Assembly (NCBI GenBank): GCA_017477425.1
Contig: JAFUVT010000024.1
Location: forward strand, 62,001-126,000
Length of the DNA stretch: 64,000 nt
DNA from: Bacteroidales bacterium
GTDB taxonomy: Bacteria; Bacteroidota; Bacteroidia; Bacteroidales; F082
Reading direction: 5' to 3'
Shown: piece after piece, positions 53,501 to 60,848 of the stretch
Position numbering within the stretch: position 1 is the stretch's first letter
Layout: each line of letters opens with the position of its first letter
Notes under the pieces: model-generated
Databases searched by the model: none
The model's input: only the letters and a program-made list of their open reading frames with translations
What the model was told of the DNA's origin: nothing
Translations under genes and position numbers: made by a program

Positions 53501-56043
53501 GTGAAAACATCGCCGTCACCTTCCCCGCCAACGAGAAGGCTAAGGCACTCGTCACGGTGGAAGCCAACGACAGGGTGCTGCAAACGATGCTGGTAGAAAA
53601 CCTCGGCCAGGAGGGCAAGGTGGAAATCAAGGCTACGGAGAAGATGATCCCGAATGTCTATGTCTACGTGGCGCTCATCCAGCCTCACGACGCCAACAAC
53701 GATATGCCTATCCGCCTCTATGGCGTGGTGCCCGTGAAGGTGGAAAACAAGAAACTTCAGCTGCAACCCAGCATCACGGTGCCCGAAACCGCCAACACGA
53801 AGAAGAAAATCGAGGTGAAGGTGGGCGAGGCCGCCGGTCAAGCGATGACCTACACCTTGGCTGTCGTTGACGAAGGCATCCTCGGCCTGACCAACTTCAA
53901 AACCCCGAATCCTTACGGATACTTCAACAGCAAGCAGGCGCTGAGTGTGCGCACTTGGGACAACTACGCGTCCATCGTGGATGCGTTCAGCGGCGAGTTG
54001 GGTTCCGTCTACGCCATCGGCGGCGACGGCATCCTCAACCAGGAGATCACCCTCGACAACCGCTTCAAGGCCTATGCCGTCACCCTCGGTCCCTTCGAAC
54101 TGAAGGCGGGCGAAACCAACACCCATAGCTTCGAGGTGCCGCAATGCTCTGGCGCTTTGCGCTTCATGGTGGTGGCCAAAGGCAATGGCAAGGCGTTTGG
54201 CTCGGCCGACAAACGCATGACCGTGGTCGACCCGATTAACCTTTACGCCTCGGCACCGCGTGTGGTCGCCCCTGGCGATGAGCTCAACTTTAAGGTGCAG
54301 GTGCAAGCCCCCAAGATGAAGAACAAGACCTTACAAGTGAAATTCGACAACAAGAACCTTGAGCCTGTTGGCACTTGGCCCACCACGGTGCAGGTTGACG
54401 GTAAAGGCGAAGGCCTGCTTGCCGTGAGAACCCGCATCCCCAAGACCTTAGGCAACGCCGAGTTGAACGTCTCGGTGACAGGAGAAGGCTACACCGCCGA
54501 AACCTCCACCGTGATGCCTATCCGTATGCCTTATGCCGAGCATCGCAACACGATCACCAAGGAAATCGAGGCAGGACAGACGCTCAGCATCCCGTTCGAT
54601 CTGGCGGGCATGGACGGCACGCAGCAAGGCAATATCACTGTGTCGTCGCTGCTGCCCGTCGACCTCTTCGGTCGCCTCGGCTACCTGATGGACTATCCTC
54701 ACGGCTGCCTCGAACAGGTCACTTCCAAGGCCTTTCCGCAGCTTTATCTCAACTATTTCGTCCAATTCGACGACAAGGAGAAGGAAGCGATGCGCAACAA
54801 CATCGAGTCGGCCATCGCCAACCTGAAAGCCTATCAGAAGTCCGACAACTCGATGACCAACTGGGTGGGCGGTACCTATTCCGACCCGTGGACCGAGATT
54901 TACGCCCTTCATTTCTTGGTGGAGGCCCAGAAGCAAGGCTACAATGTGCCCCAGTATTTCGTCGATGGCTTGTTGAACTATCAATCCAGCCGCGCCAAGC
55001 AGTGGAAGAACAACCCCGACTTCAAGCAGGGCGAGACCATCCAGGCCTACCGTCTCTTCGTGCTGGCCTTGGCGGGCAAGGCCGAGCTGGGCGCGATGAA
55101 CCGCTTTAAGGAGATGGAGATGACCTATCCGCTGACCCAAGCCTTGACCGCTGCCGCCTTCGCCCAGACGGGTAAGACGACCATCGCCCAAAACCTGCTG
55201 CCCAAGGGCGTGGAGAACGAAAGGATTTCAGACTACTACACCTCGTTCGGCTCCCGCACCCGCGACCTCGCCTTCTTGACCTACACGCAGATGCTCTGCG
55301 ATGGGGACGCGAAGCGGGTGCAGAACAACATCAATTCGCTGTGCGGTATGCTGAACACCAACCGTTGGATGGACACCCAATCGACGGCTTTCGCCCTCTT
55401 CGTCTTGGGTAAATACGCCGAGAAGATGGGTGTCGGCAACAGCAACCTCTCCGCCACCGTCAAGGTGAACGGCGAGGAGCGCACGCTGAACACCAACATG
55501 GCCTCGGTGGGCTTTGGCTTCGCGCCGAAACTAGGCAGCAACACGGTCGAAATCAAGAACAACACCAACCAGAAGATGGTGGCCAACGTGTTCACCAAGA
55601 CCGCCGTGGCCGAATACGACATGGAGGAAAGCGGCAGCTTGATCTCGATGACGGTGAACTACTTCGACAAGAACGGCAATGTCCTCAATCCTGCCAACCT
55701 GGCCGCAGGCACTGACTTGCGCGTGCAGATGACGGTCAACAACCCGAGCGAGTGGCAAGTCACCGAGCTGGCGTTGTCGTACTACCTGCCTTCGGGCTGG
55801 GAGCTGGTCAACGACCGCCTCAGTGGCGACATGACCGGCAACGAAGGTGCCAAGCACATCGACCTGCGTGACGACCGCGCCTACTTCTACTTCGACTTGA
55901 CACCTGGCGCGAAGAAGACCTTCACCTTGAAGGCCAACGCCACCTACGAAGGCAATTACATGATTCCTGCCGTGCGCTGCGAGGATATGTACAACGCCGA
56001 GATTTACTATCAGATTCCTGCACGGGGCTGTGTGGTTAAGTAA
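50503..56043 (+). CDS. Alpha-2-macroglobulin-family lipoprotein with intact thioester motif
   Basis: 1846 residues; lipoprotein signal (MKKIGGSILTVTMLLLCFLPGC, from the second Met at 50521 or with the short extension at 50503). A chain of MG-type beta domains, then the bait/MG7 region, the thioester domain with YPHGCLEQ (cysteine about residue 1402, CxEQ intact) and C-terminal receptor-binding-like domain. It traps proteases covalently when the bait region is cut; in bacteria it is thought to protect the envelope from host or rival proteases. Usually adjacent to pbpC, as in E. coli yfhM-pbpC; here two DUF1016 genes lie between. Confidence 0.93.
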   Translation: MDSRKRMKKIGGSILTVTMLLLCFLPGCGKKETESGRGTITGMGARRIVERIIPVDDALLPLIDCYTSGAIVEGNPIVVRFSNPETMKVKYGDPIPAKAFSFKPALKGKAVWIDENTVGFQYDNIDKDQNYTCQFKVSEFVDVSSGNDLEFGFGVRRQNFSLVSAQPLCTSSDKMDYILRVAFATPVGADEAIKLFDEAFRKNYSVEVTDLGNNLFDFELQDLKRQNAETKLHVTLDGKAVDCKTKMERDLTLYAKDAFEPVLLDVDKSASQATLFFSQPLKENQNLDGFVSFDQNKLGYKVDIKDNRMDFYFDKSNLYDYQLKEIGMTVGSGIRAANGMVLQDDSHFDFDLTENLPKVRWTDDGVIIPDVEETTVYFDAICLNSVTLRIVRIFDENILSFLQDNELDETYGVRKAGRLEKKVRLAIDNPYVNQWKTFPIVLSDYIKVEPGAMYQLSLNFGPADYAFATDEMANAVIDDPAREDSYWDGNRYDYREYRYDGDWDDPNGFSYYNYVEEKKNIVVSDLAVTAKMGRDDVVDVLVFNISDATPAAGAKVTAYNFQKQELAQGTTDAQGGVQLQCANRPAFVVATDKKGSKSVMKLSDGNALSYSRFDVSGEPVEKGVSAFAYSNRGVWRPGDEMQLNLMLNDMESALPEGYPVVLEVIDATGRLYAKQVNTKPVNDIYCFSVPTHVADETGLWTARYKVGTSTITQNLRVETVKPNRLEIQFDLPEVVSLSKNEQVNLMARWLNGMKASGLKAEVDVKLRGGQTTFKKFKNYTFVNETQSFEPREMALFSGQLNAEGVTHVGFAPLKEVYASQMMNGTFTVKVFEQGGDFSIASFKTQLSPYERYVGVDLPETTSKYGSYYDTNKDWKFNIAVVDEDGTTCRSSVTLDYALYKLDSYWWWSGEDLSDLQRYASGTYKSSVKSGTLTCNGTTSVTFNIPNDKWGSYLFVVNDKQGGNMFAKVITFDWGYGHSSSASGAPAQLSLKTSAESYQVGENIAVTFPANEKAKALVTVEANDRVLQTMLVENLGQEGKVEIKATEKMIPNVYVYVALIQPHDANNDMPIRLYGVVPVKVENKKLQLQPSITVPETANTKKKIEVKVGEAAGQAMTYTLAVVDEGILGLTNFKTPNPYGYFNSKQALSVRTWDNYASIVDAFSGELGSVYAIGGDGILNQEITLDNRFKAYAVTLGPFELKAGETNTHSFEVPQCSGALRFMVVAKGNGKAFGSADKRMTVVDPINLYASAPRVVAPGDELNFKVQVQAPKMKNKTLQVKFDNKNLEPVGTWPTTVQVDGKGEGLLAVRTRIPKTLGNAELNVSVTGEGYTAETSTVMPIRMPYAEHRNTITKEIEAGQTLSIPFDLAGMDGTQQGNITVSSLLPVDLFGRLGYLMDYPHGCLEQVTSKAFPQLYLNYFVQFDDKEKEAMRNNIESAIANLKAYQKSDNSMTNWVGGTYSDPWTEIYALHFLVEAQKQGYNVPQYFVDGLLNYQSSRAKQWKNNPDFKQGETIQAYRLFVLALAGKAELGAMNRFKEMEMTYPLTQALTAAAFAQTGKTTIAQNLLPKGVENERISDYYTSFGSRTRDLAFLTYTQMLCDGDAKRVQNNINSLCGMLNTNRWMDTQSTAFALFVLGKYAEKMGVGNSNLSATVKVNGEERTLNTNMASVGFGFAPKLGSNTVEIKNNTNQKMVANVFTKTAVAEYDMEESGSLISMTVNYFDKNGNVLNPANLAAGTDLRVQMTVNNPSEWQVTELALSYYLPSGWELVNDRLSGDMTGNEGAKHIDLRDDRAYFYFDLTPGAKKTFTLKANATYEGNYMIPAVRCEDMYNAEIYYQIPARGCVVK

Positions 56044-56070
56044 ACAATTTGTGATTTACAAATGGCAATC

Positions 56071-56112
56071 AATTCCGCAGCTTTCCGTTTTGGGAGGCTG
56101 CGGAATTTTTTC
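56071..56112 (+). terminator. Terminator after A2M
   Basis: AATTCCGCAGC pairs with GCTGCGGAATT across a 15-base loop, followed by a T-run. Confidence 0.9.
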
Positions 56113-56165
56113 GGGCCATAATAGAGGAAAAATGCTTAATATTGCAGGGTGAAAAAGGTATTGTT

Positions 56166-56558
56166 ATGAGCAAGTCAATAAACATTTTGGACAAGGACTA
56201 TATTCAGTGGATTAAGGAATTGAGCAGCCGTTACCGCAGAAGCCAGATCAAGGCGGCGGTGAAGGTGAACGAAGAGATGTTGCGGTTCTATTGGGAGTTG
56301 GGGCGGGATATTGTGGAGCGCGATGCGGAGAACCAGTATGGCAAGAGGTTCTATGCCACGTTGAGCAAAGATTTGGAAAACGAACTCGGCGCAAGTGGAT
56401 TCTCGGTGACGAATCTGAAGTATTCGAAGTACTTTTTTTGCCTTTATAACGAAGTCCTTCAATCTTATTTGAATGATACGGGGAATCGTCCACAACTTGC
56501 GGACGGTTTGTCCAATGAAATTCTCCGTTCTGGCGAATTTGCAATTCGCCAGCAGTGA
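56166..56558 (+). pseudogene. DUF1016 N-terminal fragment
   Basis: 130 residues from the ATG at 56166 (MSKSINILDKDYIQWIKELS). It matches the N-terminal DUF1016 domain (IKAAVKVNEEMLRFYWELGRDIVE, GKRFYATLSKDLENELGASGFSVTNLKY) but ends at a TGA just after a palindrome, without the C-terminal PD-(D/E)XK domain (full-length members, such as the next gene, have about 370). No continuation of the domain is evident in the next 160 bp. It may be a remnant of a full gene truncated by deletion, or a short standalone form. Confidence 0.75.
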
Positions 56559-56577
56559 GTATGAGAATTTGCAATTC
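56530..56577. repeat. Two palindromes at the 3' end of the DUF1016 fragment
   Basis: CTGGCGAATT-TGC-AATTCGCCAG (56530-56552) is a perfect 10-bp-arm palindrome inside the last codons; GAATT-TGC-AATTC (56565-56577) follows the stop codon. They look like repeats of one unit. Confidence 0.85.
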
Positions 56578-56716
56578 GAAAAATGACTAACAAAAGAAAG
56601 AATGACGTATCTGAACAGAGTATTATACTTCATGACTTCGACAATAATAGAATGAACGCCAAACCCAACATATTGTATGCGTCTTAATGTATTGCAAATA
56701 ATAACAAAGTAACGAT

Positions 56717-57841
56717 ATGCAACAACCCAAAATAACAAAAGACTATTTGCAGGCTGTCAAGGTTATCAAACAGGCCATTTTGGAGAGCCGTTATCGGGCT
56801 GCCCGCTTGGTGAACAAGGAGGTGCTTGCCCTTTATTATGCCATTGGAGGTTATATTTCTGTTAGAAGCAGGACAGCCAAATGGGGCGCTAACGCCATTG
56901 GTGTCATTTCTGCCTTGTTGCAACAGGAACTGCCAGGATTGCGTGGCTTTTCGGAAACCAACATCAAGCGAATGCGTATTTTTTATGAGGAATGGAGAGA
57001 CCTGTTCGAAAATCGTCCGCTATTGGCGGACGAATTGGCCGATACCATTATCCTTATGGGTGACGCAACTCACATTATAATTCGTCCGCTGTTGGCGGAC
57101 GAATTGCCGAAAGAAGACATGGACGCTTTTCTCTCTGTTGGATTTACTCATCATTCCGAGATTCTTGCAGGGGCAAAAGAGCTGAATGAGCGATTGTATT
57201 ATATCAGAAGGTGCGCCACCGAGTTTTGGAGCAAAGACAAATTGAGACATTACCTCAAAGATGGACTTTTTGAGCGACAGGGAACTATGCCCAACAATTT
57301 TGCTTTGACCATAACCGATTCCGCATTGCAGCAACGAGCCTTAAGCTCGTTTAAGGACGAGTATTTTCTTGATTTTGTCAATATTGAAGACCCTGACGAA
57401 ATAGACGAGCGAGTGCTGGAGCAACAGATAGTACACAATATCAAGGACTTCATTATGGCTTTGGGTAGAGATTTCTCGTTCATCGGCAATCAATACCGGC
57501 TTGTAGTAGCCGAAAAGGAATATTATATAGATTTGCTTTTCTTTAATCGTCGCTTGCAATCGCTGGTGGCAATAGAATTGAAGCGAGGTGAGTTTAAGCC
57601 TGAATACGCTGGAAAATTGAATTTCTATCTTTCTGCATTGGATGAATATGTCAAATTACCCAATGAGAATCCATCTATTGGTATTATTTTGTGCAAAGAC
57701 AAAAGCACGAAAACGGTGGAATTTGCCTTTCGTGACATCAATAAACCTATGGGCGTAGCTACATATAAGACATCAACCGAACTACCTCGTGAATATCGAG
57801 GCATTCTGCCAGACCCAGATGAACTTAGAAAGTTGATGTGA
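56717..57841 (+). CDS. DUF1016 / PDDEXK nuclease-domain protein
   Basis: 374 residues. N-terminal DUF1016 helical domain (SRYRAARLVNKEVLALYYAIGGYI, GFSETNIKRMRIFYEEW), a linker (about 100-130) in which RPLLADEL occurs twice, and a C-terminal PD-(D/E)XK nuclease-like domain: LVVAEKEYYIDLLFFNRRLQSLVAIELKRGEF, with the aspartate and ExK-type ELK visible. Family (YhcG) members have been linked to DNA metabolism or restriction-related loci; the function is uncertain. It separates A2M from pbpC, with 15 bp to pbpC. It is more AT-rich than the flanking genes. Confidence 0.88.
   Translation: MQQPKITKDYLQAVKVIKQAILESRYRAARLVNKEVLALYYAIGGYISVRSRTAKWGANAIGVISALLQQELPGLRGFSETNIKRMRIFYEEWRDLFENRPLLADELADTIILMGDATHIIIRPLLADELPKEDMDAFLSVGFTHHSEILAGAKELNERLYYIRRCATEFWSKDKLRHYLKDGLFERQGTMPNNFALTITDSALQQRALSSFKDEYFLDFVNIEDPDEIDERVLEQQIVHNIKDFIMALGRDFSFIGNQYRLVVAEKEYYIDLLFFNRRLQSLVAIELKRGEFKPEYAGKLNFYLSALDEYVKLPNENPSIGIILCKDKSTKTVEFAFRDINKPMGVATYKTSTELPREYRGILPDPDELRKLM
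57014..57105. repeat. Two palindromes within the DUF1016 gene linker
   Basis: CGTCCGC-TATTG-GCGGACG (57014-57032) and AATTCGTCCGC-TGTTG-GCGGACGAATT (57079-57105, 11-bp arms). They encode the two RPLLADEL segments. A related imperfect sequence (CGTCC...GGACG) is in the upstream fragment near 56487-56505. Confidence 0.9.
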
Positions 57842-57856
57842 TTACACTAATTCCCG

Positions 57857-60172
57857 ATGCGATTTTTCGTAAAACATAAGAAACTCAAAATAATAGCGCT
57901 TGTCCTCACAGGCCTCCTCATCGCCTTTCTCTGTATCCCCGTCCCGAAGTTCGACAAGCCGTATTCCACCGTGCTTACCGCCAAAGACGGCGAACTGCTC
58001 GGCGCGAAGATCGCCGACGACGGGCAGTGGCGTTTCCCCGCCACCAACGACTATTCCCCGAAATACGTCGCCTGTCTGCTGGAATACGAAGACCGCTGGT
58101 TTTTCTTCCATCCAGGCTTCAATCCTGTTTCGTTCGTGAAGTCGTTCATCGACAACGTGAAGGCAGGTGAGGTGGTGCGTGGAGGGAGCACCCTCTCGAT
58201 GCAGGTGGTCAGGATGTCGCGCGACAACCCACCGCGCACCTATGCCGAGAAGCTGTGGGAGGTCATCCTCGCCATGCGTCTCGAACTGCGTTATTCCAAA
58301 CGCTCCATCCTCGACCTTTACGCCGCCAATGCGCCTTTTGGTGGCAATGTAGTGGGCATCGATGCGGCGGCGTGGCGTTATTTCCACACCACGCCCGACG
58401 AGCTGAGTTGGGGCGAGGCGGCCACCCTTGCCGTGCTGCCCAATGCGCCCGCCTTGATTCACCCTGGCCGCTCACGCGACCGCTTGGAACAGAAACGCAA
58501 TGAGTTGCTTCAGCGTTTGCCACATTCCAAGACCTTCATTCCCAAAAGCTTTGCAGCCCCCAAACTCGCTGAAGAAGATGCCGAACTGGCCATGATGGAG
58601 TCCATCCCCGACAAGCCATTCGACATGCCCATGCTGGCCTATCATTACCTGAGCCAGGAGGACAAAACCGCCCATGGGACGCAAATCTCTTCCACGCTCG
58701 ACTATCATCTGCAATGCGCCATTCTGGGTCTCATGGACCGCCATCACGAGGCGAACCTGATGAACAACATCGACAATGCGGCGGTTTATGTGGTGGATTA
58801 TCTGAAGGATGAAATCGTGGCCTATGTGGGCAACAACCCAAACGCCACCGATGCCGCCATGGTCGACATGGTGCGGGCGCAACGCTCCACGGGCAGCATC
58901 CTGAAGCCTTTCCTCTTTGCGGCCATGCTCGACGAGGGCACGCTGCTCCCCGAGATGGTCTTGCCCGACGTCCCGATGAGCCTTTCGGGCTTCACGCCGA
59001 AGAACTACAGCGGCGAGTACTGGGGCGCGGTGCCTGCCGACAAGGCTTTGCAAAACTCGCTCAACGCACCGTTTGTCCATTTGCTACGCGAACATGGACA
59101 GCAGCGGTTCCATGCCTTGTTGAAGCAACTGCCGCTGAAGGGCATCGTCTTCGATGCCGAACATTATGGCTTGTCGCTCATCGTGGGTGGGGCAGAGGCT
59201 TCGCTTTTCGACATCACGAATGCCTATGCCAAGATGGGGCGCAAGCTGGCGGTGCACGTCAACGAGCAGTTCAACGAGAAAGTCGACGAGAGGATTTCGC
59301 CCTTCTCGGCGGAGGCCATCGCCGAGACGTTTCATGTGATGAAAGGCTTGACGCGCCCGACGAGCCAGATAGGGTGGGGGGGCTTCTCTTCGTCGGCACA
59401 GGTGGCTTGGAAGACGGGCACCAGCTTCGGCTTCAAGGACGCTTGGGCGGTGGGCCTCACCGACCGTTATGTGGTGGGCGTCTGGGTCGGCAACTCCGAT
59501 GGCGAAGGCCGTCCCGGCTTGACCGGTGTGGGCGTGGCGGCACCTATATTATTTGACGTGGTCGGCAAGCTCAACGACAGCTACCGTTATCCTGCCAACA
59601 CTTCGGAAAGCATCGAAATTGAAGTCTGTGCGGAGTCGGGCTATCCCAAGTCGGAGTATTGCCCGAGTACCAAGAAAATCCGCGTCTGCAACGTGGAGAA
59701 CAAGACGGGTGCCTGTCCCTACCACAAGAAGGTGTTTCTCGACGTCACACACCAGTATCAGGTGCGCCCCGACTGCTATCCCGTCGACCAGAAATGCTAC
59801 GAGGTGTACTATGTGTTGCCGCCCGTGATGGAGTGGTTCTACAAGCGCCATTCGCCGCTGTTCCGGCCTTTGCCGGCCTTCTATCCTGGCTGTGGCACGG
59901 CGCATCCCGACGAGGTGATGGCCTTCGTCTATCCCAAGAGCGACGCCAAGGTGAGCATCCCCATCGGCATCCGTGGCGACCGTCAGCAGGTGATTTTCGA
60001 AATCGCGCACCGCAACCCGCAGAAGACCATCTTTTGGACCTTGAACGAGCAGTTTTTGGGCCAAACCCGCCTCAACCACCAGATGCCCATCGACGTGGCG
60101 AAAGGCACCTACACGCTCCGTTGCGTCGACGAGGACGGCGTGGAGCTGAATAGGAAGGTCGTGGTGCATTAA
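57857..60172 (+). CDS. pbpC: Penicillin-binding protein 1C
   Basis: 771 residues. Short N-terminal membrane anchor (KIIALVLTGLLIAFLCIPVP), GT51 transglycosylase domain with EYEDRWFFFHPGFNP and GGSTLSMQVVRM, the transpeptidase domain with STGSILKP (SxxK serine), SLNAP (SxN) and WKTGTSFG (KTG), and a C-terminal BiPBP_C-type domain with several cysteines. It polymerises and cross-links peptidoglycan. Partner of A2M in many bacteria. Start at 57857, 15 bp after the DUF1016 gene. All catalytic motifs are intact. Confidence 0.94.
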   Translation: MRFFVKHKKLKIIALVLTGLLIAFLCIPVPKFDKPYSTVLTAKDGELLGAKIADDGQWRFPATNDYSPKYVACLLEYEDRWFFFHPGFNPVSFVKSFIDNVKAGEVVRGGSTLSMQVVRMSRDNPPRTYAEKLWEVILAMRLELRYSKRSILDLYAANAPFGGNVVGIDAAAWRYFHTTPDELSWGEAATLAVLPNAPALIHPGRSRDRLEQKRNELLQRLPHSKTFIPKSFAAPKLAEEDAELAMMESIPDKPFDMPMLAYHYLSQEDKTAHGTQISSTLDYHLQCAILGLMDRHHEANLMNNIDNAAVYVVDYLKDEIVAYVGNNPNATDAAMVDMVRAQRSTGSILKPFLFAAMLDEGTLLPEMVLPDVPMSLSGFTPKNYSGEYWGAVPADKALQNSLNAPFVHLLREHGQQRFHALLKQLPLKGIVFDAEHYGLSLIVGGAEASLFDITNAYAKMGRKLAVHVNEQFNEKVDERISPFSAEAIAETFHVMKGLTRPTSQIGWGGFSSSAQVAWKTGTSFGFKDAWAVGLTDRYVVGVWVGNSDGEGRPGLTGVGVAAPILFDVVGKLNDSYRYPANTSESIEIEVCAESGYPKSEYCPSTKKIRVCNVENKTGACPYHKKVFLDVTHQYQVRPDCYPVDQKCYEVYYVLPPVMEWFYKRHSPLFRPLPAFYPGCGTAHPDEVMAFVYPKSDAKVSIPIGIRGDRQQVIFEIAHRNPQKTIFWTLNEQFLGQTRLNHQMPIDVAKGTYTLRCVDEDGVELNRKVVVH

Positions 60173-60187
60173 CTCTAATTATTTCAT

Positions 60188-60195
60188 TATATTTG
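60188..60195 (+). promoter_or_regulatory. -7 box upstream of the hairpin leader
   Basis: TATATTTG matches TAnnTTTG. Transcription from here would carry the 60282-60399 hairpin in a leader of about 240 nt before the HTH gene. Confidence 0.5.
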
Positions 60196-60281
60196 CAGCC
60201 TAAATCATAATTGCTATCAGATAAAGTAGGATAAAGGCATTTAATTAACATATTGGTAGATAAGCGTTTGGCTTTCTTTCG

Positions 60282-60399
60282 TTGCTTGGAAAATCCGGAA
60301 AATTCTTCTAAGAGAAACAGATAGGAATGCGAGGCGCTCACGATTCTTTCGTGAGCATCGTTATTTGTTTCTCGGGCAATTCCGGAGCCTTCCAAGCAA
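60282..60399 (+). ncRNA. Candidate structured leader RNA with four nested stems
   Basis: Four inverted pairs nest in order: TTGCTTGGAA/TTCCAAGCAA (60282-60291 with 60390-60399), TCCGGAA/TTCCGGA (60294-60300 with 60380-60386), GAGAAACAGATA/TATTTGTTTCTC (60312-60323 with 60362-60373, one mismatch) and GCTCACGA/TCGTGAGC (60336-60343 with 60349-60356, loop TTCTT). The total is about 118 nt. No T-run follows, so it is not an ordinary terminator. It lies in the 270-bp gap between pbpC and the HTH gene, which holds no other gene. Could be a regulatory RNA, or a cruciform DNA element instead. Confidence 0.6.
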
Positions 60400-60443
60400 G
60401 ATAACTGGCTCACGATTTTCTTACCAGAAAGAACGGAATCGCG

Positions 60444-60668
60444 ATGGAGAACATTCACTTCGGGCACATGATACAGGCCGAGCTCAAGCGGCAGGGGCGC
60501 ACCGTCACTTGGTTCGCCCGTGCCATCCATTGCGACCGCACCAATGCCTATAAAATCTTCGCCAACAGCCATATCGACACCGAGCTCCTGCTGCGCATCT
60601 CGCGGGTGCTGGGCCACAACTTCTTCCAGGACGCCGCCAACCACCTGAAGGAGCAAGACACGATTTGA
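60444..60668 (+). CDS. Small helix-turn-helix DNA-binding protein
   Basis: 74 residues (MENIHFGHMIQAELKRQGRT...). XRE/lambda-repressor-like HTH: IQAELKRQGRTVTWFARAIHCDRTNAYKIFANSHIDTELLLRISRVLGHNFF, with the QGRTVTWFARAIHCDRTNAYKIF core matching helix 2-turn-helix 3. It is a single short domain with a polar tail, like many Bacteroidota regulators of this size. Its mRNA leader may carry the hairpin at 60282-60399. It lies 180 bp upstream of the big secreted protein; regulation of that gene is possible but not shown. Confidence 0.75.
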   Translation: MENIHFGHMIQAELKRQGRTVTWFARAIHCDRTNAYKIFANSHIDTELLLRISRVLGHNFFQDAANHLKEQDTI

Positions 60669-60848
60669 GCATCATTTAACCTGTAGCGAATCTCTCTACA
60701 ATTTTGTAGCGCGTTGTGAAACATTCACAACCAGCAATTTACCAATATTATACCGACCTTTGCAGCCGAATTATGGGGTGCCTTATACCCTCATGCGAAC
60801 CCGTGTAAAAATTTAGAAAATATAATCATAATCAAAAAGAAAATCCAA

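Noticed and set aside
51394..54306. Long open frame on the minus strand (970 codons) opposite A2M
   Set aside because: It lies fully inside the A2M gene, which has an intact thioester motif and lipoprotein signal. The antisense translation is low-complexity-like in H, V, L, R and shows no family motif; long antisense frames are expected from the codon bias here.
60732..60848. Riboswitch or tRNA in the leader of the large secreted protein
   Set aside because: No cloverleaf or recognised aptamer pattern; only a weak GACCTTTG promoter-like sequence is visible.
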